In this document: piece by piece, positions 25,913 through 33,326 of the stretch
Layout: each line of letters opens with the position of its first letter
Position numbering within the stretch: the stretch's first letter is position 1
Source: an uncultured Moraxellaceae bacterium
Lineage (GTDB): Bacteria > Pseudomonadota > Gammaproteobacteria > Pseudomonadales > Moraxellaceae
Direction of reading: 5' to 3'
NCBI GenBank assembly: GCA_937952925.1
Contig: CALFYA010000219.1
Coordinates: 1 to 35,293, forward strand
Length of the DNA: 35,293 nucleotides
The notes under the pieces: model-generated
Told to the model about the DNA's origin: nothing
Database searches by the model: none
Seen by the model: the letters and a program-made list of their open reading frames with translations, nothing else
Translations under genes and position numbers: made by a program

Positions 25913-25922
25913 CATACTAGGC

Positions 25923-26195
25923 TTAGCCAACTTTTTCGACTTTCTCAGGCTTTTCAGCTTTTTCAGGGCGCTCGACTTTCTCAGGCTTTTCAGCTTTTTC
26001 AGGGCGCTCGGCTTTCTCAGCTTTTTCGGCCTTTTCAGGGCGTTCAGCTTTTTCGGCTCGTTCTTGATGCTCGATTTCAATCTCAACTTCAGTATGGTGG
26101 CGTTCGATTTCAGCGCCTTCAACTTCGATGGCGTAGGCTGAGCTGAAGCTAAAGAGGGTGCTGGCAATCACCGCAGACAGCAGACGTTTGTTCAT
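25923..26195 (-). CDS. Small secreted Glu/Lys/Pro-repeat protein
   Basis: A 90-residue product not recognised as a named family. A clear signal peptide (MNKRLLSAVIASTLFSFSSAYA, cut after residue 22) is followed by an acidic, histidine-bearing segment (EVEGAEIERHHTEVEIEI). A tail of EKA, EKP and ERP triplets runs from about 44 to 90. The DNA of the tail has a 36-bp period (12 residues) in about 2.5 copies. The ATG has GGAG 9 nt upstream. A good promoter lies at 26260-26288, with 17-bp palindromes on both sides. The same triplets end the DUF5666 protein encoded divergently 1 kb away, so a shared job in the periplasm or outside is inferred. No function is claimed. Confidence 0.75.
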   Translation of the reverse strand: MNKRLLSAVIASTLFSFSSAYAIEVEGAEIERHHTEVEIEIEHQERAEKAERPEKAEKAEKAERPEKAEKPEKVERPEKAEKPEKVEKVG

Positions 26196-26230
26196 GATGG
26201 GCTACTCCAAAAGATCGCTGTTTTGCTTTT

Positions 26231-26247
26231 GTGGGAAAATTTCCCAC
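26231..26247. promoter_or_regulatory. Operator 1, perfect palindrome
   Basis: GTGGGAAAATTTCCCAC is a perfect 8+1+8 palindrome. It lies just downstream of the predicted minus-strand start (about 26253), where a bound protein would block the small repeat-protein gene. A second copy with one mismatch lies exactly 63 bp away, six helical turns. Confidence 0.7.
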
Positions 26248-26259
26248 CTGATGATTGCT

Positions 26260-26288
26260 AATCTACGCGGTGTTTCGGTTGTTGTCAA
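26260..26288 (-). promoter_or_regulatory. Sigma70 promoter for the small repeat-protein gene
   Basis: On the minus strand TTGACA (26288-26283) and TAGATT (26265-26260) are 17 bp apart. The start would be near 26253 with a leader of about 58 nt. Palindromic operators lie on both sides. Confidence 0.65.
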
Positions 26289-26293
26289 TAGGT

Positions 26294-26310
26294 GTGGTAA
26301 AATTTCCCAC
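26294..26310. promoter_or_regulatory. Operator 2, near-perfect palindrome
   Basis: GTGGTAAAATTTCCCAC differs from operator 1 at one base. It covers the -35 zone of the plus-strand promoter of the DUF6502 gene and lies just upstream of the minus-strand -35 box. One regulator could thus control both directions. Confidence 0.65.
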
Positions 26311-26313
26311 GTA

Positions 26314-26322
26314 TGTTATGAT
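26314..26322 (+). promoter_or_regulatory. Extended -10 promoter for the DUF6502 operon
   Basis: TGTTATGAT matches an extended -10 element (TGn plus TATGAT). The region 17 bp upstream is occupied by operator 2. The start would be near 26329, about 20 nt before the DUF6502 ATG. Confidence 0.5.
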
Positions 26323-26349
26323 GGCATCATCAAGCTAGTGAGAACGGTA

Positions 26350-27216
26350 ATGACCCAAGAGGCGGTTTCCAATCATTTGATCCGTGCATTGCGCCGAGTC
26401 ATGTCTCCATTGGTCAAGTTGATGCTGACCAAAGGGCTGACCTATCCGCAGTTTATGGAGTTGATGAAATCGGTTTTTGTGGATGTGGCCGATCAAGAGT
26501 TTCAATTGGAAGGAAAGGCGCAAACCGATAGCCGGATTAGCTTGCTCACGGGTGTGCATCGTAAAGATGTGAAAAGACTGCGAGAAACCCCCGCAACCGA
26601 GCAAAGTGTGGCCAACAAAGCCACACCACTAGGCGCACAAGTGATTGCGCGTTGGTTGGCCGATCAGCGTTTTTGTGATCAAGTGGGGCAGCCGCGTCCA
26701 CTACAGCGGATTCGTGCAGAGCATTCGACACAAGGCTCCTTTGATGATTTGGTCAGTGGCATTACCCAAGATATTCGTCCGCGTGCGTTGCTTGATGAAT
26801 GGCTACGCTTAGGCGTGGTCAGCTTGGATAACGATGATGTGGTGCATTTGCAGCTCGCTGCGTTTGTGCCGCAATCGGATATGGACGACAAGCTGTTTTA
26901 TTTTGGCCTCAATCTGCATGATCATTTGGCGGCGGCCACCCACAATATTTGTCAGACCAGCCAAAAGCCGTTTTTTGAGCGTAGCGTGCATTACACCCAT
27001 TTGCCGGCATCATTGATTCCACAGCTCGCCAAACAAGCTGAAACCTTGGGCATGCAAATGCTGATTGAGCTGAATCATCAAGCGGCCAATGCCTTTGATC
27101 AGACGGTTGAGCCAGTAGAAACTCAACGCTTTACCTGTGGCATTTATTTTTATAATGATGACGATGATCAAGCACCGAACACGGATGCGATAGCGCCCGA
27201 GAATCATCATGAATAA
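26350..27216 (+). CDS. DUF6502 family protein, putative DNA-binding regulator
   Basis: A 288-residue cytosolic protein resembling DUF6502 proteins by its N-terminal half. Two helix-turn-helix-like stretches are seen: TYPQFMELMKSVFVDVA (31-47) and RISLLTGVHRKDVKRL (62-77). They suggest a winged-helix module, with a C-terminal half (about 170-270) that may sense a signal. The ATG at 26350 has GAGAA upstream; the open frame extends further back but through the operators and promoter. It overlaps the next gene by 8 nt. Two palindromes at its own promoter make it the obvious candidate autoregulator. That role is inferred from context, and the ligand is unknown. Confidence 0.7.
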   Translation: MTQEAVSNHLIRALRRVMSPLVKLMLTKGLTYPQFMELMKSVFVDVADQEFQLEGKAQTDSRISLLTGVHRKDVKRLRETPATEQSVANKATPLGAQVIARWLADQRFCDQVGQPRPLQRIRAEHSTQGSFDDLVSGITQDIRPRALLDEWLRLGVVSLDNDDVVHLQLAAFVPQSDMDDKLFYFGLNLHDHLAAATHNICQTSQKPFFERSVHYTHLPASLIPQLAKQAETLGMQMLIELNHQAANAFDQTVEPVETQRFTCGIYFYNDDDDQAPNTDAIAPENHHE

Positions 27217-28504
27217 GTCGCTCCTGTGGTTGGCAACCATGAGCCTTGGCTTTTGTATCAGTCAAGTCAGTCTGGCTTCGGACTGTATCAATATGACCCA
27301 GCGCGATGGTGGGATTGGTGGGACAGGCGTACCGTTTGATTTGCAATCGCGCAGCACGGGTGTGGTCGGGATGATTACGGGTTTTGCCAGTATTTGTGTC
27401 AACGGTCTTGAAATTCACTACGATGAGAGCACGCCGGTTACCCAAAATGGCCGTCCAATTCGGCTCAAAGACATGGCTGTTGGGCAGGTGGTGGCTGTAC
27501 AAGCGGTTCCGACCGAAAAAGGTCTGGTCACGCAGCAGATTACTGTCTTGAATGCGGTTGAAGGGCGGGCACAAACGCCTGTCGAGCGAGTAAATGCCAA
27601 TCAAACCTTGATGGTACATGACCAAAAAGTACTGATTACTGACAAAACGATGGGGAATGCGCTGGGGCAAGCCATCCGCCAAGGCGAGCCACTGGCGGTG
27701 AGTGGCTATCGTAATGCCAGCGGTGTGATTGTGGCATCACGGGTGGATCGACTGAGTGCCTTGAGTGCGCCTGCGGTATTGGATCAACAAGCCTTTACAC
27801 GTCCTTTGGGGCAGGTCAAGCAAGTGCTGATTGAGTCGATTGTGCGAGCCACATCTGCCGATCAGATTGATGTCGGGACTTTTGCAGTCAAATTGACCCA
27901 AACCACTCGCGTGGTCGGGCAAGATCAGCAGATTCGTGTTGATCAGCGCGTGCGTGTGATGGGGAGCCTTGATCAACAGGGTCGAGTCGTTGCGGAGCGG
28001 ATTGATGTGGCTCGTGATGAACGGGTACATCACGATCCGGTCGTGACGAAGCATGCTGCAAAAGCGGCCAAAGACGCGACAGAAGCAACCGAAGATGCAG
28101 CAGAAGCGGTCGAAAAGGCACAGAAAGATGCTGAGAAAGCACAGGAGCAGGCTTTCGAGCAGCAAGAACAACTGCAAGAAGAGCAGCAAGAGCGTGCGGA
28201 AAAACTCGCAGAACTGCGTGAAAAAGCGGCTGAAGATGCATTAGAGCTTGAGCGAGATACTCAAGAGCGTGCTGAAAAGCTAGAGCAAGAGCGGATTGAA
28301 AAAGCGGAGAAGGCTGAAAAGCCGGAGAAAGCTGAGAAACCAGAGCAGGTCGAGAAGCCTGAAAAGGTCGAAAAACCAGAGCAGGTGGAGAAGCCTGAAA
28401 AGGTCGAAAAACCAGAGCAGGTGGAGAAGCCTGAAAAGGTTGAAAAACCGGAGAAGGTCGAAAAGCCTGAAAAGGTGGAAAAACCGGAGCGGATTGAAGA
28501 TTGA
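27209..28504 (+). CDS. DUF5666 secreted protein with coiled-coil and EKP-repeat tail
   Basis: A 431-residue exported protein. A signal peptide (about 1-23) precedes a GIGGTG motif (35-40) and DUF5666-like beta-rich modules to about 270, with phrases such as VGMITGFASICVNG and RVRVMGSLDQQGRVVAERIDV. A long Ala/Glu/Gln/Lys-rich predicted coiled coil (about 280-362) follows, then a tail of EKPEKV/EKPEQV hexads (about 364-428). The tail has a 36-bp DNA period. The tail repeats match those of the 90-residue protein encoded divergently. The start overlaps DUF6502 (ATGAATAA) and the stop precedes the barrel gene, so the three form one operon. An envelope-spanning or surface-scaffold role is inferred only. 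Confidence 0.75.
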   Translation: MNKSLLWLATMSLGFCISQVSLASDCINMTQRDGGIGGTGVPFDLQSRSTGVVGMITGFASICVNGLEIHYDESTPVTQNGRPIRLKDMAVGQVVAVQAVPTEKGLVTQQITVLNAVEGRAQTPVERVNANQTLMVHDQKVLITDKTMGNALGQAIRQGEPLAVSGYRNASGVIVASRVDRLSALSAPAVLDQQAFTRPLGQVKQVLIESIVRATSADQIDVGTFAVKLTQTTRVVGQDQQIRVDQRVRVMGSLDQQGRVVAERIDVARDERVHHDPVVTKHAAKAAKDATEATEDAAEAVEKAQKDAEKAQEQAFEQQEQLQEEQQERAEKLAELREKAAEDALELERDTQERAEKLEQERIEKAEKAEKPEKAEKPEQVEKPEKVEKPEQVEKPEKVEKPEQVEKPEKVEKPEKVEKPEKVEKPERIED

Positions 28505-28518
28505 TGAAGGGGAAAGTC

Positions 28519-29289
28519 ATGAACAGTGTAAAAATGCTGCGGTGCATGTGGTGGTTAGGTCTGGTCTGTGCAACAGCTGCACATGCCGATATACAAGTGT
28601 CTACCGGCTTGGATTACTCCGAAGGCAAATACGGCAGTAACATCACCACCAAACAAACCACCGTCCCATTGATTGGCAAATACGAGACCGACACATGGTC
28701 GGTAAAAGCGTCGTTGCCGTATGTGTGGATTAAAAACGTCAACTCCAATAGCCGAGGCGAAAGTTTGCCGTGTGGGAATGCAGCCGCAACGCCCAAAGAT
28801 GTCGATGGGTTTGGTGATTTGGTGCTCGCGGGCAGTTATAGCGTATACGCTCAAGGCGACACGCTTGTGGATGTGAATGCCAAAGCTAAAATAGCGACGG
28901 GTGACGAAGACCAATGTTTGTCGTCTGGTCAACACGACTATTCAGCCAGTGTCGATTTGACCCAGCGATTTGGGGCGCTCACAGCGTTTGGTACATTGGG
29001 CTGGACTAAAAAAGGTGATCCCGAATTTGCAGGCATCAACACCAACTATGATGATCCGGTGTTTGCATCACTTGGCGCAAGCTATAAAGTTGCAACCGCG
29101 ACGTCGGTGGGTGCCAGCTACGATTATCGGCAAAAACTCACCAGCAAGGGCGATCCGATCAGTGAGATGACCGTGTTTGTCAGTCAAAAACTGCCCAACA
29201 ATCTGCGCATGCAAGGCTATGCGGTGGCCGGATTTAGTGATGCCAGTGCTGATTTGGGGGTGGGTGTATTGATGAGCCATCGCTACTAG
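28519..29289 (+). CDS. Predicted outer-membrane beta-barrel protein
   Basis: A 256-residue exported protein. A signal peptide is cut near AHA|DIQV (residue 23). The mature part alternates hydrophobic and polar residues in strand-like blocks (for example GSYSVYAQGDTLVDVNAKAKIATG) and ends in an aromatic residue (SHRY), as outer-membrane barrels do. Two cysteines (85 and 133) could form a loop disulfide. It resembles small 'transporter' barrels but no substrate can be named. ATG 28519 is chosen because AAGGGGA lies 5 nt upstream; ATG 28504 overlaps the previous stop. A strong terminator follows, closing the DUF6502-DUF5666-barrel operon. Confidence 0.75.
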   Translation: MNSVKMLRCMWWLGLVCATAAHADIQVSTGLDYSEGKYGSNITTKQTTVPLIGKYETDTWSVKASLPYVWIKNVNSNSRGESLPCGNAAATPKDVDGFGDLVLAGSYSVYAQGDTLVDVNAKAKIATGDEDQCLSSGQHDYSASVDLTQRFGALTAFGTLGWTKKGDPEFAGINTNYDDPVFASLGASYKVATATSVGASYDYRQKLTSKGDPISEMTVFVSQKLPNNLRMQGYAVAGFSDASADLGVGVLMSHRY

Positions 29290-29310
29290 TTCAACACATC
29301 CACCTCAACA

Positions 29311-29341
29311 CAAACCCTTCACATCGAAGGGTTTGTTTTTT
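29311..29341 (+). terminator. Intrinsic terminator of the DUF6502 operon
   Basis: CAAACCCTTC (29311-29320) pairs perfectly over 10 bp with GAAGGGTTTG (29326-29335), loop ACATC, followed by TTTTTT. It lies between convergent genes but the U-tract serves the plus strand. Confidence 0.93.
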
Positions 29342-29358
29342 GACAGCCGTTTTGATGT

Positions 29359-30450
29359 TTAGACGTTAAAACGGAAATGCATCACATCGCCATCTTGCAC
29401 GATGTAGGTTTTACCTTCCAAGCGCCATTTGCCCGCTTCTTTGGCACCTGACTCACCGCTGTATTGGATATAGTCGTTATAACCAATCACTTCGGCGCGG
29501 ATAAAGCCTTTTTCAAAATCGGTATGGATCACACCGGCTGCTTGCGGTGCTGAAGCACCGACGCGCACTGTCCAAGCCCGTACTTCTTTGACCCCTGCGG
29601 TGAAGTAGGTTTGCAAATCGAGCAGGCTATAACCGGCACGGATCACACGGTTCAGCCCCGGTTCTTCCATGCCAATCGCTTCCAAAAACTCAGCTTTATC
29701 TTCTTCAGCGAGTAGCGCGATTTCAGCTTCGATTTGATTGCAGACCGGTACAACAATGGCTTTTTCGCTGGCCGCGAGAGCCTTGACTGCATCAAGGTGC
29801 GGATTGTTGTCAAAGCCATCTTCTGCCACGTTGGCGATATACATGGTGGGCTTGAGGGTGATTAGACCATAGCTCTTGATGGCTTTTTTCTCATCATCAT
29901 CAAGGTCAGCCGCACGCGCAGGGCGGCCTTCATTGAGCAAAGGTTCGATTTTTTCAAAAATCGCTTTGACCGCTTGCGCTTCTTTGTCGCCGCCTTTGGC
30001 AATCTTGGTCAAGCGCAGCATGGCACGGCTGACCACATCCAAATCCGCGAGCGCCAGCTCGGTGTTGATGGTGGAAATATCGTCGAGCGGATCAATCTTA
30101 CCATTCACATGGATGACGTTTTCATCTTCAAAGCAGCGCACCACATGGGCGATGGCATCGGTTTCGCGGATATTGGCCAAAAACTGATTGCCCAAGCCTT
30201 CGCCTTTGCTCGCACCGGCCACCAAGCCTGCAATATCGACAAATTCCATGCTGGTCGGAATGACGCGTTCAGGCTTGACGATCGCCGCGAGTTTGTCGAG
30301 GCGTGGATCAGGCACCGGCACGATCCCTGTGTTGGGTTCGATGGTACAAAACGGGAAGTTTTCCGCCGCAATCGCGGCTTTGGTCAAGGCATTAAACAAG
30401 GTGGATTTGCCAACGTTTGGCAGGCCGACGATGCCACAATTAAAGCCCAT
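29359..30450 (-). CDS. ychF: YchF, OBG-family redox-linked ATPase
   Basis: A 363-residue P-loop NTPase of the OBG family that prefers ATP and is linked to ribosomes and oxidative stress. The P-loop GLPNVGKS (9-16), switch region DIAGLVAGASKGEGLGNQF and the altered G4 motif NxxE in NVAEDGF are visible. A C-terminal TGS domain follows (YFTAGVKEVRAWTV to the end). Length equals E. coli YchF. ATG 30450 has AGGAA 7 nt upstream; the upstream in-frame start at 30471 is not supported. Confidence 0.97.
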   Translation of the reverse strand: MGFNCGIVGLPNVGKSTLFNALTKAAIAAENFPFCTIEPNTGIVPVPDPRLDKLAAIVKPERVIPTSMEFVDIAGLVAGASKGEGLGNQFLANIRETDAIAHVVRCFEDENVIHVNGKIDPLDDISTINTELALADLDVVSRAMLRLTKIAKGGDKEAQAVKAIFEKIEPLLNEGRPARAADLDDDEKKAIKSYGLITLKPTMYIANVAEDGFDNNPHLDAVKALAASEKAIVVPVCNQIEAEIALLAEEDKAEFLEAIGMEEPGLNRVIRAGYSLLDLQTYFTAGVKEVRAWTVRVGASAPQAAGVIHTDFEKGFIRAEVIGYNDYIQYSGESGAKEAGKWRLEGKTYIVQDGDVMHFRFNV

Positions 30451-30549
30451 GAGCGTTCCTAAAAGTTGCAAAATTTGCCGTGCATCCTACACCAAACGGG
30501 CTATGCTGTCTCACTATCTGTTGTACGTAACCCAAAAGGAATCACCGCG

Positions 30550-31311
30550 ATGCGCGTGCTTTATCAATTTCCACTGTCTCATTACTGTGAAAAAGCCCGT
30601 TGGCTGCTCGATCACAAAGGGCTTGACTATGTGGCGCGTAATTTAGTGCCGGGGTTTCATCGGCCATTGACCTTGCTCAAAACCAGCAAAGACACCTTGC
30701 CGATGCTGCGTGATGGCAAGGTGTGGATTGGCGATTCCACCGAAATTGCATTGTATTTAGACGGTCAGTATCCCGAGTGCCCCCTGTTGCGCCGTGAGCC
30801 ACAGTTGCGTGCCCAAGCCATTGAGTTGGATCGGTTGGCGGATCAATTGGGCATTTATGTGCGGCGCTGGATGTTTATCTACTTGATCAATGAGCCACAA
30901 ACGTTGGATGTGATTCTGGGCGAAAATACATGGATGAATCGCATGCGTGCCGTCTCTGCCCCAATCATCAAAATGGGGATGAAACAATTATATGGTATTC
31001 GTGCAGATCGCGCCGAAGGCTCCAAACGCAAAATTGATGACTTGATTGATCAGATCGAAGCCAAATTGATTGCCAATGGGGGGCGTTATTTGGTGGGCGA
31101 TCAGTTGGGTTTGGCTGATATTGCGGTGTGTAGTGTGGCAGCGCCGCTGCTCGGCATCCGTGGTACGCCGTGGGAGCCGTACGACGAAGGCAATGTGCCT
31201 GAGCCAATGGCGATCTTCAAACATGAGTTGCTTGATCGTCCGTTTGGGCAATATCTGCAGCGGATGTATGACACCGAACGTAATGCACGGGTCGATTGGC
31301 ACGGTCAATAA
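30550..31311 (+). CDS. Glutathione S-transferase family protein
   Basis: A 253-residue cytosolic protein. The N-terminal thioredoxin-like domain (about 1-78) has the SxYCxKAR motif (Ser10, Cys13), the cis-proline segment DTLPML and the glutathione-contacting DSTEIALYL. A helical C-terminal domain follows, longer than in SspA. Detoxification or a dehalogenase-like or isomerase role is possible; the substrate is unknown. AAAAGGA lies 9 nt before the ATG at 30550, and the longer reading frame is discarded. It is divergent from ychF over a 99-bp gap and may share an operon with the next gene. Confidence 0.88.
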   Translation: MRVLYQFPLSHYCEKARWLLDHKGLDYVARNLVPGFHRPLTLLKTSKDTLPMLRDGKVWIGDSTEIALYLDGQYPECPLLRREPQLRAQAIELDRLADQLGIYVRRWMFIYLINEPQTLDVILGENTWMNRMRAVSAPIIKMGMKQLYGIRADRAEGSKRKIDDLIDQIEAKLIANGGRYLVGDQLGLADIAVCSVAAPLLGIRGTPWEPYDEGNVPEPMAIFKHELLDRPFGQYLQRMYDTERNARVDWHGQ

Positions 31312-31326
31312 TCAGGAGCAGGGTTC

Positions 31327-31953
31327 ATGGTCGCCAAAGGTCATGGCGCACGACGACGGTTACAAAAGCGCCAACGCGAGCGGATTTACCTTGAGCATTT
31401 TTTGGCAGTCCGCCAGTTGCATTGTCAGCAACTGATTGATGGTCAAGATGACGGTCATGAACCCGATTTTAGTGCACTGATTGATGGCAAATGGGTGGGC
31501 ATTGAGTTGACCACCCTGCCACGTTTGCGTGATCGCGTCGGCAATCATTGGTTGGTGCCGCGCCGGATGTATTGGCGGTTGATGCGTGCGTTGGGCTGGC
31601 CGTTTGCGGGTCGGCGTGCGCTTGATCTAGCGCTGTTGCCCATCAGTTCTGAGATTGAGCAAGCTGATATTGATGCGGTGATGCAAAAAAAAGCCGATAA
31701 AATTAGCCATTATTATGAACGTCGCCCATTAGATCAGCTGTGGCTGCTGATTCATACCGATTTGGTGCAAAGCGATGGTTATCTCAAGCCAGCGTCACAG
31801 CCTTTGTATCATCAGTCTGATTTTGATCAGGTGTGGATGAGTGTATACCCAGCGCGTTGGGTTGATCCAATCCATCGAATGCGCCAAGACGCATGGATGC
31901 AGCGCGTACAACAAGGCGCGTGGCACGAAGAAGAAAATCAGCCTAAATTGTGA
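31327..31953 (+). CDS. Hypothetical protein with a faint PD-(D/E)xK-like motif
   Basis: A 208-residue basic, cytosolic protein that I do not recognise. The Arg/Lys-rich N-terminus (about 1-20) is followed by EPDFSALIDGKWVGIELTT. There Asp47 and Glu60 are spaced like the D...E of PD-(D/E)xK folds, but the catalytic lysine is replaced by a Thr-rich stretch. DQLWLLIHTD further on fits a core strand of such folds. It could be an inactive relative or an unrelated protein. It begins 15 nt after the GST-like gene with an AGGAG-bearing leader, so the two are probably co-transcribed. Confidence 0.7.
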   Translation: MVAKGHGARRRLQKRQRERIYLEHFLAVRQLHCQQLIDGQDDGHEPDFSALIDGKWVGIELTTLPRLRDRVGNHWLVPRRMYWRLMRALGWPFAGRRALDLALLPISSEIEQADIDAVMQKKADKISHYYERRPLDQLWLLIHTDLVQSDGYLKPASQPLYHQSDFDQVWMSVYPARWVDPIHRMRQDAWMQRVQQGAWHEEENQPKL

Positions 31954-31955
31954 AC

Positions 31956-31989
31956 CCACTTCATTCCGACAGGTGCAGGAATGAAGTGG
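31956..31989. other. Strong 12-bp hairpin between convergent genes
   Basis: CCACTTCATTCC (31956-31967) pairs perfectly with GGAATGAAGTGG (31978-31989) over a 10-nt loop. It occupies most of the 50-bp gap between the hypothetical gene and surA, reading toward each other. No U-tract is present on either strand, so it is terminator-like only by position. Confidence 0.5.
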
Positions 31990-32003
31990 TTCAAGTTGGG
32001 AGG

Positions 32004-33326
32004 TTAGCTATTTTGGCTGCGAATATCGACATAGGCATTGGCGCGAATTTCACGCAGCCAGTTGTCAAGTTCTTGGTCAAATTTGCGCTGAAACAAGGTT
32101 TGACGGGCAATACCACGGCGATATTGCTCGCTAATATCTTGGTCACGCTCACCTTGTACTTGCAAAATGTGCCAGCCAAATTGGGTTTGAAATGGCGTGC
32201 TAAAGTCGCCTACTGATGTTTTGCGAATGGTGGCTTCAAACTCAGGCACCATCTCACCAGGTGAGACCCACCCGAGCGAACCGCCATTGCGTGCTGAACC
32301 GGGATCATTGGAGTAGGTCTTGGCGAGCGTGTCAAAGCTCCCACCTTGTTGCAAGCGTTTGTACAGATCCTCAGCCCGTGCTTGGGCATCGGCAGGGCTG
32401 AGCACGTCATTTGGACTGATCAGGATGTGGCGCACATCCCATTGATGTACCTTGACGTTTTCGGCACCGCGCCGATCCAGCATTTTGAGGATATGCACGC
32501 CATCAGCCGATGGAATGGGGGTCGAGGTTTGACCTGCAGACAGTTGCTCTAAAATGGATGACAGGTTTGGCGGCACTTCACTGGGTTTACGCCAGCCCAT
32601 ATCGCCACCACCCACCGGCAGAGCTTCACTATGATATTTTTTGATAATTTGATCAAAGGGAATGTTGCTATTGAGGTCTTTGGCAATTTGCTCACCTGTG
32701 CGTATGGCTTGTGCCAAGGCAGCGTCACCACCACCGCTAGGCAGTTTGATCATCAAGTGCGCAATCCGATATTCCGTTTCAAGCGCGGCTTGGCTTTGTG
32801 GCGAGGCCAAAAAATTATCGATATCGCGTTCGCTAATCCGCACCCGCGCACTGACCCGTTGTTGACGTAAGCGGTTGATGGTGAGGTCATCGCGGACTTG
32901 TTGGCGCAGGCGCGCATAAGCACCCGCTTGGCGCGCATCTAGACCTTGCTGAAAGGCCACCAAAGACGGAGCGCCACGTTGCTGTGCCATTTCACTTAGG
33001 GCGGCATTGAGGGTTTGATCATCGACGGTCATACCGCTGCGTCCGGCCAAATCGAGTTGGACTTTACGCATGATCAACTGGCGCGTGACTTCGGTACGGA
33101 TCACGTCATCACTGGGCATCGGTTGCTGGCGAGTGGCGAGCTGGCGGCGCGCATCACTGATGGCCATCTCGATGTCACTGTTGAGGATCACGTTGTCATC
33201 TACCACCACGGCCACGCCATCGAGTGGGGCGGCATAGAGCATCGGAGCTAAGCCCAAACTCAAGGTCAATAAGCCAATCCGCAAGGTGCGGTTGTACCAA
33301 GAAGAAGGGGTTAACGCGAATTCCAC
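32004..33326 (-). CDS. surA: SurA, periplasmic chaperone and prolyl isomerase
   Basis: A 440-residue periplasmic protein that escorts outer-membrane proteins, LptD included, to the BAM complex. A signal peptide (about 1-33) is followed by the SurA N-terminal chaperone domain (VAVVVDDNVILNSDI). Two parvulin domains follow: the first around EYRIAHLMIKLP, the second around VRHILISPND with GGSLGWVSPGEMVPEF. The start is a GTG at 33326, overlapping the end of lptD by 16 nt. The lptD-surA order is conserved, and the gene pair forms a functional couple. The usual downstream pdxA is absent. Confidence 0.95.
   Translation of the reverse strand: MEFALTPSSWYNRTLRIGLLTLSLGLAPMLYAAPLDGVAVVVDDNVILNSDIEMAISDARRQLATRQQPMPSDDVIRTEVTRQLIMRKVQLDLAGRSGMTVDDQTLNAALSEMAQQRGAPSLVAFQQGLDARQAGAYARLRQQVRDDLTINRLRQQRVSARVRISERDIDNFLASPQSQAALETEYRIAHLMIKLPSGGGDAALAQAIRTGEQIAKDLNSNIPFDQIIKKYHSEALPVGGGDMGWRKPSEVPPNLSSILEQLSAGQTSTPIPSADGVHILKMLDRRGAENVKVHQWDVRHILISPNDVLSPADAQARAEDLYKRLQQGGSFDTLAKTYSNDPGSARNGGSLGWVSPGEMVPEFEATIRKTSVGDFSTPFQTQFGWHILQVQGERDQDISEQYRRGIARQTLFQRKFDQELDNWLREIRANAYVDIRSQNS

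Noticed and set aside
28316..28500. Regular 36-bp direct repeats resembling a CRISPR array
   Set aside because: The repeats are contiguous without spacers, are in frame in a coding gene, and no cas gene is nearby.
27888..28547. Open frame antisense to the DUF5666 gene, with Pro/Phe-rich repeats
   Set aside because: It is the reverse reading of the EKP repeat DNA. The plus-strand product has a signal peptide, ribosome-coupled start and operon context.
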